A stretch of DNA of 64,000 nt from Dissophora ornata (lineage: Eukaryota > Mortierellomycota > Mortierellomycetes > Mortierellales > Mortierellaceae), in the NCBI GenBank assembly GCA_025201705.1, contig MU616572.1, positions 1 to 64,000 of the forward strand, written 5' to 3'. Position numbers and translations under genes: made by a program. A model generated the notes under the pieces. The model saw only the letters and a list, made by a program, of their open reading frames with translations, made no database searches and was not told the origin of the DNA. Positions 47,103 to 60,480 of the stretch are shown piece after piece; within the stretch, counting starts at the first letter, position 1; each line of letters starts with the position of its first letter.

Positions 47103-48893
47103 TTAAAGCTTGGGTCCAGCAGCAATAACATCCTCGGTAGCCTGATCCTGGTACTTGGCAAAGTTCTCGTTGAAGAGATTGGCCAGCTTAGTGACGGTCG
47201 AGCCGAACTCGGCCTTGGTTCCCTGCCAGGCAACGGCAGGGTTCAAGACCTCAGCGGGGACACCGGTGACAGCCTTGGGGATCTCCAAGCCGAAGATGGG
47301 GTAGGTCTCGTACTCAGCAGTCTTGAGCTCACCGCTGTGGATGGCATCGATGATGGCACGAGAGTACTTGAGGGCAATGCGCTTGCCAGTGCCGTAGACA
47401 CCGCCGTTCCAGCCAGTGTTGATCAACCAGACATCGGCTTTGTGCTCGTGGATCTTCTGGGCCAGCATGGTCGCATACTGGGTAGGGTGGAGGACCAAGA
47501 AAGGCTGACCGAAGCAGGCAGAGAAGGTGGCCTCAGGCTCAGTGACACCCTCCTCAGTGCCTGCGATCTTGGCAGTGTAACCAGAGATGAAGTGGTACAT
47601 GGCCTGGGAAGAGGTCAACTTGGAGACGGGAGGGAGGACACCGAAGGCATCGCAAGTCAACATGATGATGTTCTTGGGGTGGTTGCCGATGCAGGGCAGG
47701 AGTGCGTTAGGGATGTACTCAATGGGGTAAGCGCAGCGGGTGTTCTCGGTCAAGGATTTGTCAGAGTAGTCGACCAAGCGGCTATCCTCATCAAAGACAA
47801 CGTTCTCGAGAACAGATCCGAATCGAATGGCACCGAAAATCTCGGGCTCCTTCTCGGCTGAGAGATCAATGCACTTGGCGTAGCAGCCTCCCTCGATGTT
47901 GAACACTCCAGTATCGGTCCAGACGTGCTCATCATCTCCGATCAAGGCGCGGGCAGGATCGGCGGAAAGGGTAGTCTTACCAGTTCCGGAGAGACCGAAG
48001 AACAAGGAAGTGTCGCCGTTGAGTCCCTGGTTGGCAGAGGAGTGGAGGGAGAGGACACCAGCCTTGGGCATGAGGTAGTGCATGATGGTGAAAACACCCT
48101 TCTTCATCTCTCCGGCGTACTCGGTTCCGAGAATGACCATCTGGCGACGCTTGAAGTTGATAGAAACGGAGGTGTTGGAGGTCATTCCAGTGGTATATCT
48201 GTTGGCGGGGAAGGCACCGGCGTTGAGAATAGTGAAGTCGGGCTCACCGAAGTCCTTGAGCTCCTCCTGGGTGGGGCGGATCAACATGTTGTGCATGAAG
48301 AGAGAATGGTAGGCGCGGGCGCAGACGACGCGAATCTTGAGGCTATTAACGTAATTGGAATAAAAACGGTCGTCAGTGACCTGCTGCATCTGCTTTCATT
48401 TCCCTCTCAGATCCGACAACGTCCGACAGTGTGGTAAATCTGTCGCCAGTAGAGAATACAAGCCAGTGAGAAAATAGAGCACCTACCGGTACTTGGGGTC
48501 CCAGCCAGCGAATCCGTCAAAGACATAGAGGCGCTCACGGGTGTTCAGGTAGTCGACAGCACGCTCGTGGTTGATCAAGAAGGCGTGCTCGCTCAACTTG
48601 GTGTTGACAGGTCCCCACCAGATGTCTTCCGTGGTGGTCTCCTCATCGACAATGCGCTTATCCTTGGGCGAGCGACCGGTCTTCTTTCCGGAAGAGGTGA
48701 CGAGGGCGCCGGCGGAGGAGATGTAGGTTCCAGGTTCGTAGCGGAGAGCATCCTCATAGAGCTTGGCGACCGAGGTGTTACGGAGCAAGTTGACACGGGT
48801 GTAGTCGATACCATCCTTACCAACGGAGGCATCCAACTCGGCGTCGTGCTTGTGAATGGAGGCAGCGGGCGATCTTGAATTATAAGGAGCCAT
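47103..48893 (-). CDS. PCK1: Phosphoenolpyruvate carboxykinase (ATP)
   Basis: Two exons, 48893-48487 and 48342-47103, encode 548 residues, the normal length. [13 protein letters not shown] at about 252-264 is the P-loop, GDDEHVW follows at about 271-277, and [11 protein letters not shown] supplies the substrate-binding segment of ATP-type PEPCKs. The enzyme converts oxaloacetate and ATP to PEP, CO2 and ADP in the cytosol, the first committed step of gluconeogenesis from C2 and amino-acid carbon. The intron splits an Arg codon (CG|C). A TATAAATA box lies about 134-141 nt upstream, and the 5' leader is A/C-rich. In fungi this gene is normally repressed by glucose; that is not tested here. Confidence 0.96.
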
Positions 48894-51800
48894 TGTGAGT
48901 GTATTTGTTTTGAGTGGGGAGGGCGGGAGAGAAGTTACAGAGCAGAAATGCCTGGCTACTTGGTATAAAGGTATGGATGATTGATGAGATGTAATGAAAA
49001 GCGAAAATGACGGGTAGGAGGAAGGGTATTTATACTATTCATTTGGATGCGGAAGGACCGGAGCAAGTACTTGAACAAAAGGAGATGGGCGGAAGCGACG
49101 CAACCTTTTTTTTTTTAATATGTAAAGAAAGCACTTTAACAAAGAAAACCCGGCTGCATAGAGTTGGATATTTTGTTTGGACGAGAAGCAAAGCCCGCGG
49201 TTTGTCATATGGAATTCATACTAAAGTTGCTCGGAGCGCGGAATGGATTGGGCAGGGGCAACAAATCTTAAAATTTATTTTTACACAGACGTTGTTCTCG
49301 AATGAATCGAATGGTATTGTAAAAGCGCAAAATGTAACACTCGCATCCCTGCCCACGGATTCGAGAAAGTGCATCGCAGTCCGTGGTAATATTCTATTCC
49401 TTTCTCAGGGTAGCAGGTGCAAAAGACGAAAGCGACCCATCGATTTCCCCACAAAGAACTCAAACCTGGCGTTGCAAGCGCTGTCCAGCGGTCGCTTTAT
49501 TGCGGCCAGCATTCTCTGTTCATCTTGACCCTTCTCACTTCTCGACACAGCTACTGCAATTCGAGGCATGGCATGCGGCAAAAAAACAAAGGTTGTCCGG
49601 AGCGGTCTCTCACCTTGTTATTTTTGTTTCCAATGGCGATGCCGCTCACTTCGAAATCCAATAGGATGTATACATTCACCCCTTTCTCACACATGACAAG
49701 GCGACCATGGGCGGTTTCAATCAAGGATATTAGCGGATTCAACCAAAATCATTTGGCGATGAACTGCTGTGATTTAACCTTGCAGGAGAATATATATTTT
49801 TTGCGACAGCAGTTTTCAATACATGTACTGTACATGTACATCAATCCGTGGATGCAAAAAGACTCCAAGGAAAGAGAACGTTGCTGTTGCGATAATCCGT
49901 TTTTGCTACTTTCTATTATTCGTTCTGCCTGGTGCCGCCTAGCCTGAACAGCTTTGTACTGCCGAGAATTGACTTGAACCCAGCACATCATTCAACGCCT
50001 TCATCGAGGGTCAAAGGTGAATGAATAGTGGAGCGCATCTCTATACTCCACCATATTTGACAATGTGGGAGTGACGAGAAATGTGTGGGCGAAACAGGTG
50101 CAGCAATATGCGGGGGTGCATAGTCGAGGCATCATCGCAATCCACTTGCACTCCAAAAAAACGAACCACGCTGCAGCATCATTGACATGATGTAGCGAGC
50201 TGCCATTCCTTGTGGTGTAGGCAAACACACTATTTCTCGAAAGAAAACAACATGGATGTCAGCGTCAAATCTGATTCTGTTTGTCTACAACGACGATCGT
50301 GTTCTTGGACGACTAGCAAAATATAGCGTGATCGTGAGAAAATTTCTCATTGTTCAGGCACAAAACGTTTTTGAACACAAGGGTGTTGGCATTAAACGCA
50401 CGCACCTTTGCAAGAGTTTTCTGCCTCGATGTCGTTCTTGAATGGTATTCTCCTTGGATGAACAACGGTAATTGCTGCTACAGTTGCTCCTGATTCTTAG
50501 ACCATTTCAAAGCCATAAGACTGGAGGAGTTTAGAACTCAAAAGGCACCAGACCTGTCACCCTTTTCCCACATTTTTTTTTTTTTTGCGAAGTTGCCATG
50601 CAGTGAAAGTATTTTAATGAAGTTGAAAACGATCGATGTCTTTGTTGACATGCATTTCACACATGAAATGAGTTGCTCTTCGACCCTTTTACACATTCCA
50701 TCCAACGATCAAATTATGACTCGATTTCTACGTCTCCTATTGGTCTATTGTTGCGCTTGTCTTTTGTTTGCTTGCAGACTGATCTATTTTCATTCTCTTG
50801 CTGCTCCCCCACAAAAAACCTTTTTTATTATTCCCAAACAAGGAAACGCGAGAATTCAATTGAATGGCCATGGCCCTTCTATTGTTTTTGTATCCGTGGA
50901 TTTTTGAATTACTTGCTTCAAACAAGGTTGGAGGGTCAGAAGAGGTGGGGCCAAGCGCCTCGATCGAGAATAGAATCACCAGACAAAAAAGACGAAGAAT
51001 CAAAGTCGGATGGACCAGCAGAACACTTGAAAGGGAGAGATATTGATCGCCTGAAACCCTGAAAAAAAAGGAATTTCCAGAAGGTAAGAATCAAGGTCGC
51101 AAACACAGATGTATTTTTCGTGGCGGCGATGTAGTTGTGGATACTAAAAGATGACAGTGTACTCACCCGGTCTCCCTGTGTGACTGATGTGAATTGTACG
51201 CTGGGCAGCGTTGTGCATTTTATTCACAGACAGACCTTTCAGATGCTGATAGCGATCAGCCATAGACCTTGACCTCCATTAAACTCCTCGGCATTCGATG
51301 AGAACTACTATACCATAGCCTATTCACTGCGTGCATCCTGAAAGAAGAGGAGGCAAACATATGAATAAAGTAGCTATTGTTCAAAGCAGATCGTCTAAGG
51401 GAATGTATCGGAAGCTAAGGTTTCCGATGCTCTCCGAGGCATATGTTGCGATGCCCATCACGCAATAATCTGCATTCATCAATGGTCTATGCTTTGCTCG
51501 CAATTTGTAGGACTTTCAAAGGGGTGATCAGCGAAAGAACTGAGCAACACTATTTTTGGGATACCATGTTGGTATATTCTATCGAACAAGTATCTGCCGT
51601 TCGCTCGATCTTGTACCCGCTCGCGGTCGTCCTGGTGCAGCCTTCCGGTACGTATCAGTGATGGAAAGAGGTGGTCCTCAGTTCCTTGCTGGAGACGAAT
51701 ATTAAGGTGGTCCAAACCAAAAAAAAATTTCTAATAGTCTAACAAATTGATTGGAATACGTTGTTGATGTTGATGCAGATGCGAGTATTGCATGCCTCAA

Positions 51801-53169
51801 ACCAATAGGGTTTGAGCATGGGCGGCAGCATCATCTCATCTTTGCTCACGACTTGTCATTTAGAGAAGTAAGGGTCCAACCCTACTGATGTAGGCCAATT
51901 ACTGCTCCGAGGATCTTGCATCTCGCCCGCGGGCCGATGCAAGCAACCGGGTGACTCTACAATCCAGCTCAAGACACATGAGCAGTCTCGTAGAATGAGT
52001 GGGAAAGCGCCTCCAATGTTTTTCTCCACAGACTGTATTGGGATTTACTGTGCGACGTTTCTGCATCATGTACGCTTGGACCATTTTTCTTTATTCAGCC
52101 CACAGACCAAACTCCATCACTTCTCCCAACAAAAAAACAACGTTGCTTTATTCTCAGATGATCTAGCCATGAGTGGGAAAGAGGAAGCAAGAATGCGTGC
52201 GTGCTGGTCTCTGGCAGGATATGGCGTATACTTTTTGAAATTGTAGAGAGAGGTATACCTGCCTAGACAATTACCATTGCCTAGAATGCGCAGGAACAGG
52301 AGCAATGTTTGGGCGAAGGCGTTAAATGTTCAAGCTCAGCAGCCGCGTATAGATGAGACGAGTGAAACTTGGCTTGTTCCAAAAGATACCAAAGCCCAGA
52401 AGGCAGGGTCATCGTTTTCGGTTCTTGTTTCACTGTTTGGGTTTAGGGCTATCCTTCCGTCATTTTGTGCTTATGCTGTTCCACATCTCAACCCAGGACG
52501 CCCAACTGCGGCGAATGATGTCCCAAATAGCGGGCAATATTTGAAGCGTACCAAGGTGTCCTAACCAGCCTATGAATAGGATTATGGACGACATGAGCAT
52601 CGCTTATGTGGGCCAGTCGATTTTCTACGGTCATTCTAACACGCAAAAGGATTTATCACAAAAAGTCTTCGTTCTATGAGACTTGAACATCCGGGCATAA
52701 TATTTCAACTGAAGTCTGTCAGACGACAACACAAAACATGGATGATGGGAGTTGAAAGCAGGCTGTGTGGGAGAACAGTTATCCCCTGGAATTCGATGAT
52801 TTCTCTGGGAGCCGAGCTTCAGTAACGAAGTGTTGGCCTGGAGACCAAGTTGAATCAATGCAGTCAGGGTGCTATGTTGCGTCTACCCTGCAAGAGCCAC
52901 TGGATGACAACAGCAAGAGCCACTACGCTCCGGCAAACGCTCGAAAAGAGGTATGGAATAATCGGATACCATTGGAGTCGTTGGGCGACGAGCAGTCACT
53001 GTTATTTGCGGACTATGCTGGCACGCCACCAAATTGGCGTTTGTGGAAAAAGTCGTCGTGAATGCAATTTGTCATGCTGCACTCCATCCTTCCTAGTGCC
53101 TGAACCATAGAAAATCTCCAAACCTCGTCCTTTCGATCCCTCTACCAACTAAAGCAATAACCTTGTACA
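48894..53169. other. 4.3 kb gene desert upstream of PCK1 and the BRCT gene
   Basis: No supported gene. Open frames of 60-176 codons are short and lack domains. There are two T runs (49108, 50574-50586) and a short perfect palindrome around 49821-49837 (ACATGTAC T GTACATGT). Promoters of PCK1 (minus) and the BRCT gene (plus) must be at its two ends. An open frame at 52765-53061 is the longest ATG-less candidate close to the BRCT gene but is unrecognised. Confidence 0.5.
49027..49034 (-). promoter_or_regulatory. TATA box of PCK1
   Basis: The minus strand reads TATAAATA, 134-141 nt upstream of the PCK1 start codon, in an otherwise mixed-composition stretch. A metabolic gene with strong induction commonly has such a box. 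Confidence 0.55.
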
Positions 53170-56100
53170 ATGTCGCATCCAGAAGACGTCAGCGAGCCCG
53201 CACAGGATGTGGAATCAACGACTTTGGACAGCGAAGCACGCGAAACTTTTATTTCCCGAACGCTTGTGGCATCATCACACCATCAAGGAGACGAATCCCT
53301 TGGGCAGGATGTTAGGATGGACCTCCTCTTTCAGGATGTCGTCTTTTACCTCAATCCATTTCTTGGGAAGGCTAGGTCGGTTGAGGTAGGTCTCAATCAA
53401 ACGTTAAGAACGTGTTGTTTGTTACTAGCTGACGACAATGGCTCAATTGACGACTTCCGCCGCCAATTTTTATTTATTTTGAAATAGCTGGAGGCTTTAC
53501 TTTGCGCTGACGGCGCCCAGAGAGCTGGCGCATGTCAAGACAGTGTCTCCAATCCTACACATATCATCACAGACGACCTGGACATTCCGGACTACAAACA
53601 TGCGGTCGCAAGAGGCATACATATTGTTAAGGTATGCAAATATGCAAACTCTTGGACACTGTCTCTAGCGCTTTGCACCTAAAATGCGTTATCTTTCTTG
53701 ACTTAGCCCGAATGGGCTTTTCGATCAGTAAAGACCGAAGTGTTACAAGAGTAAGTAGGATACAAGCCTAGCTGATCAACAGATTAGCAGTTTCATCTTA
53801 TCCTGAATTGCTAGCAATTCCCATCGATCCTAACGGTCTTGAATTATTTTCATAGTCCTCAGTATTTTTCAGCGGACCCATCCATGATTTTCTCCGGGGT
53901 TGTCCTGGCAACGACAAAGGCAAGTGACAGATTGAAGTGGAGTGACCGCGATCCTGCCATCATAAATCTGAGTACTTATGGTCATTCCATTTTTCATTTA
54001 CAACCGTAGTTGCCATTATTTGACCGTCAATTGATACGAGAGGCACTCGAGGATTACGGCGGGATTTATTCCCCAACAATAACCCCCGAGGTCACGCACC
54101 TGCTTGCGCTTTCACCTTCAGGGGTATGATTACTGACTTCATCGGGAGGAGAGTCTAGCAACACTGCTGTGATCTCTATATGTTTATGCCTAATGAGCCC
54201 CACGATCTATAACCCTGTTAGAGTAAATACGACCTCGCGATGGAACGCAAGGAATTGGGAATCAAGGTTGTTCTCCCACATTGGTTCCATGCGTGCTGCA
54301 ATTTGAAACGACTCCTTCCAGAGGTACCTTACAGGCCTGACAATGCTGAACTATTGACAAGAGTGCATTGCGGTATGGATTTTGGTCTGACCGTTACTGC
54401 GTCTTCATGTCTTCATAGGTACTCTACCTGTTTCCTGACCCTCCGTTGCAAAATCAGGACCATGTCGTCACCCCGGATCAGAATCAAAGTTACGCTCCTC
54501 AACTCTACTCCAACAGTGCCAGTTCAGTGGTTTCATTTCTCAACTCACCAAACGACATCAAATCAAAGTTTCTGGACGGGCTTTACATCCTTTTGGAAGA
54601 CGATATGAACGTAATACCCGAAAGAAGAATCAAAATCGAGGAGAAAATCGAGGAGGCGGGTGGCATTATCGTAAACGAGTACTCGGGCGACATGACGGAC
54701 ATTTTGATCTGTCCTTTCCGATCGGGGGATGCCTATATCAAGGTAATTCGAACTCTCGCTGAAGGCAAACCAAGGTCGTCATCACATTAGCTAGCGTTAA
54801 TGGATGTTTTATCCCTTTGCGATTTGCTTACACTTCTCCACTGTCGATCATCTAGGCCTCTAAGAATGGCAAGATTGTTGCGTCGATTGATTGGCTTCTA
54901 CATGTATTGCAAACAGGCGAGTTGCCATCACCAAAGGCGTCTCTGCTGCACTATCCTGTGCCACGCAAACCCATAGCAGGAATGTCATCCATCGTCGTGA
55001 GCGTTTCCAATTACATGGGTCCCGTCCGCGATTATCTGAAACGCCTGATATACGTAGCAGGAGCGAGCTACAAACCTACAATGGGTCCGATTGGGCCACA
55101 GCGAACGACGCATCTCATCTGCGGAAAGTATGATACTGAAATAACTGCACAAGCACTAAAATTTACAATACTGCAAATTTCAAAGTCTTACATAATATGC
55201 GTCTTGCCTGACTGTAGTGCCTCAGGGGATAAGTTTGGGAAAGCCCACGAATGGAATATGAAGGTGGTAAATCATATATGGCTCGAGGAGTGTTTCCAGG
55301 CGTGGTCCTTGCAAAGCGAAACGAAACCTCGGTATACCTATTTCCCTCCACACAACCAGCTGTCTCAAGTCTTTGGATCCAAGATCTTACCCGATATGTT
55401 GGAAGACTGGATCGGCCCTGACAAAGAAGAAGAAGTGTTATATTTGGAAGCGCAATCAAAAAGAGAGACCGAGCCGCTGCCTCTAGAACCTTCATTGGCG
55501 AATGCTCTGGTGGAAACCGAAAATGGAGGACCAGAACTTGCGCCGTCAGTGGATCAGGAATACGACGTTGATACCACCAGATCTAGCGATGAAATAGAAT
55601 CAAGTCCGCCTCCTCTCGCACCTTCAAAGACGGCATTCGAGGATTCCTCAGCTACGCATGCGCAACCAAATACCTATACCCCAATCCCAGCTGCCAGTGC
55701 GCCATCCTCTCCAAAAAGCTCTTATACCGCAGAGGGTCTCGGACTGGGCAGCGTCCGGGTTGTGTCACGGAAGCGCGGCGCAGCTCTGCAAGCAAGTAAA
55801 GCGTTGCAAAAGATTGTTCCTGATATGAACGAGTTTCAGGAAGAGCTGCGGGATGAGAAGAAAGCGTCGAAAAGGAAGAAAAAACACGTGATCGCAGAAG
55901 AGTCTATAGATGATGCGTCAATGGATATGCATGTGGATCAGACCGTCAGCCTGCCAACGACCCCCACTAAGAAACCAACAACTTCTCCCATGAAACGGAA
56001 AAGGATCAGCGTAGGCAGCGTCGAGAGGAGCACGCCTATGGGAAGTGAGGATGAAGAGGACCACGAAGACCACGAGAGCGAAGCAAATACAAGCGGCCCA

Positions 56101-57002
56101 AAGATTTCGCCCAAGAAAACGAAGCGGGGCGTGAGATCCGAAAAGGACAATAAGGAGGATACTATGATGGTAGCCACCAATGCACCCGAGATCATCGCAG
56201 GAGCGGGAGCGACAACAGGCGTAGGAAAGATGAAACGTGTGCGGTACATCACTACAGGAGTCAAAGATCAGAGTGTCGCACAGATCAAGGCGCTCAAAGC
56301 CCTTGGAATCATGCCCACGACTGCAGTTGAAAAATGCACACATTTAGTAGCCACGAGCATTGCCCGAACTGGGAAGTTTTTGATTGCGCTTCTTCAGGGC
56401 AAGATTATCGTACACGAGGACTGGTTTCAAGCTTGCATCGATGCCAATGCCATCCTGGGTAAGCCATCATTCTTCTCATTTTATCAAGTTCAAAACGGAA
56501 TACGCCTATTGTTTGTCTTATACGTTTACTATTGTCATCCATAGACGAAGACGACTTTCGGATTAAGGATTCGGCGAATGAGCTAAAGTTTGGCATGAAG
56601 TTGTACAAGTCTCTAGAACGGGCACGAGAGAGACATGTTTTTGAAAACTGTGTCTTTTACCTCTCTCCATCGATGAAACAAGACATGCCAGGGCTGAAGT
56701 CTGTGATCGAGGCTGGCGGTGGAAAGGCGTCGACACTTCTTCACACTGGACTGAGCTTTCTGAAGGACCGGCTTGTGAAAGCCAACAATACTAAGAGCGG
56801 CGCATCGAAGGAGGACTCTCACAGCGAGGATGACGACCAGAACGATAGGGAGGAGGTTGTGGCGGTTGTGTCTAGCGAAAAGGATAAGGACATGTGGCAG
56901 CCGATTCTGGGTGCGGGAGCACACATCTACTCGCACGATCTGATATCGATTGGTGTCTTGACACAGAAGCTGGACCTTAGCACAACACATGCGCTCGCAT
57001 AG
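53170..57002 (+). CDS. Six-BRCT protein, Rtt107/Brc1-like
   Basis: Ten exons, 53170-53385, 53488-53631, 53707-53750, 53856-53919, 54010-54123, 54222-54323, 54419-54742, 54856-55127, 55218-56458 and 56545-57002, encode 992 residues. Every junction keeps frame; the fourth intron is GC-AG. BRCT-like folds are readable as four in the N-terminal half (for example VVFYLNPFLGK, FSGVVLATTK, FLDGLYILLEDD, IVVSVSNYMGP with HIWLEECFQAW) and two at the C-terminus (RYITTGVKDQ, HVFENCVFYL). They are separated by an acidic, Ser/Pro-rich linker. This 4+2 layout is that of yeast Rtt107 and fission-yeast Brc1, which act with phosphorylated histone H2A at stalled replication forks. Function here is inferred from architecture. 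Orthology needs an alignment. Confidence 0.82.
53920..54009 (+). other. GC-AG intron in the BRCT gene
   Basis: The fourth exon ends ACAAAG and is followed by GCAAGTGACA; the acceptor is CAACCGTAG. Joining phase 0 yields ATTKLPLFDRQLIREAL without a stop. The GT immediately inside (AAGTGA) gives phase 1, which runs into a TGA within a few codons. Confidence 0.75.
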
Positions 57003-57260
57003 TATGTGTAGTCAGTGTAAATACAATAACATTAAAGTATCTTTTGGATACAGAAGGGTCGACAACTGAGCCGTTGCACTGCCACAAAAAGATTGAAAAT
57101 AAACCTGACGGTTGATATCAATTAGAGTTTCTTGCTTGTATTACCTTCTCTTTTTTCTCTCACTTCCTCCCATTCCTCCGAGCCATCTCATTCCCAACCC
57201 AACGAAACCTGCAAGCATTCAGGAAACAAGGAACGATACAGCAGGATTTTCTCCACAAAA

Positions 57261-60115
57261 ATGGATGATGACCATCAATCGTTTCAGCTGGTGCCTATTA
57301 ATGGGACCCCGATACCAAATCCTGTCATCAATATTGAGCTTGGGACAGACTCCGCCACAGGCGAGAAGTTTGTGTTCTGGGAGGACATCGAGACGTTCTT
57401 TCCTGGTCTTCAGCATGTCCACCGCGAAAATGACATCATGGTCTCATTTATGAGAGACAGAAATGGACTGAGGTAAACATCCAATGATTTTCACCTTAAC
57501 CAAAGGGACAAGCGACCGAGCAATTGACTGACAAATCTACATATGTATATATGAATTGCCTGTAAAGGTACAACCCAAAGAGGATCAAGTATTATCCAAG
57601 AACCACCCTCAAAGTCGCAACCACTGCTAGCTCGCAACCGGCATTGATGACGAGTGAGAACGGCAGAGCAAGAGAGATTGCGCCACCAGAGTACTCTGCC
57701 TCCTGCACAGACAGTCCAGCAGAATCGGAGCAGCGGCAACCGACTCCTCCAACTCCCGAGGTACCCGCTGTACCTTCCTATGGAACCCCTCGATTATTTT
57801 TGATTCTACCCTCAGGTGATCAACCTCTCAGCAAGAGTTCGCCCTTTGACAACAAGTTCAGGATCCATTTTCTGTGCGAAGGAGGAGAGCAGATGAAATG
57901 TAGAGGTCCCGGAAACAACACACCAGACACTATACCTGGGCATGTGCATCTTTGCGGACACAAAGGGTATGAGCTGGACCGACCAACTGAGTTCTTTGAT
58001 CGATATGGACCTTACGTACTCAACATGCTCCAGATGCTCAAGCATGGGTTTCCTGTGAACGGAATGATCGTTCCATCACTCAAAGATCTGGAGTACGCCA
58101 GAGTGCTGCGGGAATCACGGGATGGTTTGGATTTCTTCACGAAGGTCTGCGGGGATATCGAGGCGGATGTCAACCAGATGATTGATTACCTGTATTCAAT
58201 CAAGATTGAGAACAGAAAAACATTCGAGGAGCACGTCAAGGCAGGGGATTTAGATCATATGCAACATTCGGACCTAACCGAAGTGATTTCCTTTTTGAAG
58301 GATCGTCAGATGGATGAGAATGGGGATCGTGAGAGGAACAGTTCATTGGGATGGCTTTTCTGTGGAAAAAGTTATTCCGGGCAAAAGGTGTGGTTGTGCC
58401 ATCACCACCACGATGCAGCGTTTGATACTATCGCGCTCAAAAACCTGGGCCTGGCAATGGGTGATTGCAGAACACCATCGCAAGCTAAAACTGGAGAACT
58501 TAAACTGATCCTGAAACCAACGAAGCACGCAACAGGAGTACATCAGCTTACCCTTATGACACAACTCAAGCATACTCGTGCACTGCATGTCGTGCTGGAC
58601 TGGGATACCACCTACCATGATCTTTGTTTCCTGAGGGACTGTGTCGTTGGGATGGAGCAACTGAGGACGCTGACACTGGACTGTCGCGACCACACCGGGC
58701 CTACAACTGATCTTGTCAACAGAGGGAAACGAGGTGATCCCTTGGCGCATATGCTGATGGCTAGCAGCCTGCAGTACATCAAACTTAAAGGGGCGGAAGG
58801 GCTCTTCACAAGGTCGATGGCATTTGCTGCTGTGCACCCGACACGACTACAGTATGTCCATTTGGATGCCCTCTTTGACCCGAAGTTGCATACAAGCAAG
58901 CTACAAACGCTCTTCAAAATGAGTCCGAAGTTGATCACGCTATCGCTGGGTTGCTCAAAGATAAACTTTTGTGGAACCATCGCGCTCGTCAAGGATCTGC
59001 TTATAACCCACAAGCATTTCAGGATCCTAAACCTGTCCTGCCCCACCTTCAAGATTAAATTGGATCGTACAGAACCTGGCTCTCCCTTGCTGGATCGAAC
59101 TCGGATCGAGACCGTCCCTGTTGCATGGGAGGCATTCGTTTTGGAACAATATGGCACCTATCTGCACGAGTTGGTGATCGATAACTCTTTCAAGGACGAT
59201 AGTATGGTAATCTTGGACAGGATCTCCCACAGGCCGGAGGACTTCAAGCTGAGAAGGATTGATGTCGATGTCGACTGGGAGGCATTTTCATTTAGCGGCT
59301 TGACGCCCGTTGGGATGCGTCTTCTGACCTCGGCGATCAAGCGGCTCTGTAACCCATCTCACGTTCCGCCATTAGTTCCTGAGTTATCCGGGTCCACATC
59401 TGTATCAGAAAAATCCATAGAAAACCCCACGGTCGCTACAATTCCATTCATTTCAGAAGGATCTGCCATGTCTTCTCCATCATCACCAAAGCCTTTGTCC
59501 TCGCCCTCCCTATGGACTTCACCACCTGAAGAACCCCTGTCATTGCCTCTGTCGTCACAAGTGTCATCTCCGGTGCCATGCAAACTTACGTTCCGTACGA
59601 GATATGGATTCAAGAAATGGTACAGTTTTGCCAGCGAAAATTTTGCACTCTTGACATCCTTCGAGCTGAAGACGGTCGACATCAACCAATTTATACAGTT
59701 GATCAGCACGGAAACCACTTCTATAAAGGTCCCCGATCCTGGAAGGCATTCTATACTGCGGACACTCATCTTCCGTGGATCCTACAGTAAACTCAAGGAG
59801 CCTACTATCGAGGCCCTTCTCTTGATCATTTCCATGTGCCCACTCCTGGAGTCTTTTCAGCTGAGTAGATGCACTCTTTCGAACTCACAATGGAGAAAAC
59901 TCTTTCAGGGGTTGAATTTTAGACGTCTCCGATCTCTGAATTTTGCCAAAAGTAATCTCGGACTGAGTGCAGTGGAATTCCCTCACGACCTCATGCCTGA
60001 GGACGCGGTACTTGGGGAACTGGACGTGAGCAAGTCTTATCTGTCGAGCCCTGCCAAGGAGGTTTTGGTGTGTCATATTAAACGAAAGCTGCCCGGGTGC
60101 AAAGTTGCAGTGTAG
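57261..60115 (+). CDS. Large leucine-rich protein, function unknown
   Basis: Two exons, 57261-57472 and 57568-60115, give 919 residues. An N-terminal segment of about 60 residues (VFWEDIETFFPG) and a Pro-rich linker precede a central part with a PGHVHLCGHKGYELDRP-type block and FFDRYGPYVLNMLQML. The C-terminal half has irregular leucine-rich repeats (LRTLTLDCRD, LQYVHLDALF, LITLSLGCSK, FRILNLSCP, LRSLNFAKSN) like an RNI/LRR fold. I do not recognise the family and would not name a function. No signal peptide or TM helix is visible. It begins 258 bp after the BRCT gene in the same direction. Its nearest downstream neighbour is also a leucine-rich protein, but the two share no obvious central domain. 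Confidence 0.75.
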
Positions 60116-60480
60116 GCGATAATATGAGCGATGAGATAGCCTTGAGATAGAGCACTGATAGTTTCAAAAGGAAAACTGGACATGAAGACGCGTTCTGGAC
60201 AATCCTTTTATTTTTCAGTGTTCTCTGTGTGTGTGCTGCTGTCGATATCAATGTCCACGTGCAAAATGGTCTCTTATGGCTGCGGCCCATGAATGCCTGC
60301 ACAGACCCTTTCCGGGAAGCAATTGAACTTTCTGCGCCTTATCAAAAAACACATAAAAACGCGCGCTCCTTCGTGCTTCAGTCCCACAACTCATTGCCAT
60401 CCTCCCCTCCTCTACCAGCAGCTCTGCCTTCCCATAGCCATACTTTTGCACATATATATAACGTATTTTCTCTTAACTCC
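60116..60480. other. Intergenic upstream of F-box gene
   Basis: This is 365 bp. The open frame of the F-box gene extends back through it from 60229 without a stop, but that stretch has no protein-like composition and starts at a non-ATG codon. An ATATATATAA sequence at about 60452-60461 lies only 20 bases before the ATG. Confidence 0.5.

Noticed and set aside
52765..53061. 98-codon frame upstream of the BRCT gene as a first exon or small gene
   Set aside because: It stops at 53059-53061, 108 bp before the well-supported BRCT start, and no domain is seen.
60452..60461. TATA box for the F-box gene
   Set aside because: It lies only about 20 bases before the ATG, so transcription starting 30 bases downstream would miss the start codon.
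60229..60480. Upstream extension of the F-box protein frame
   Set aside because: The extension begins at a non-ATG codon and lacks protein-like composition, and the ATG at 60481 gives a normal N-terminus.
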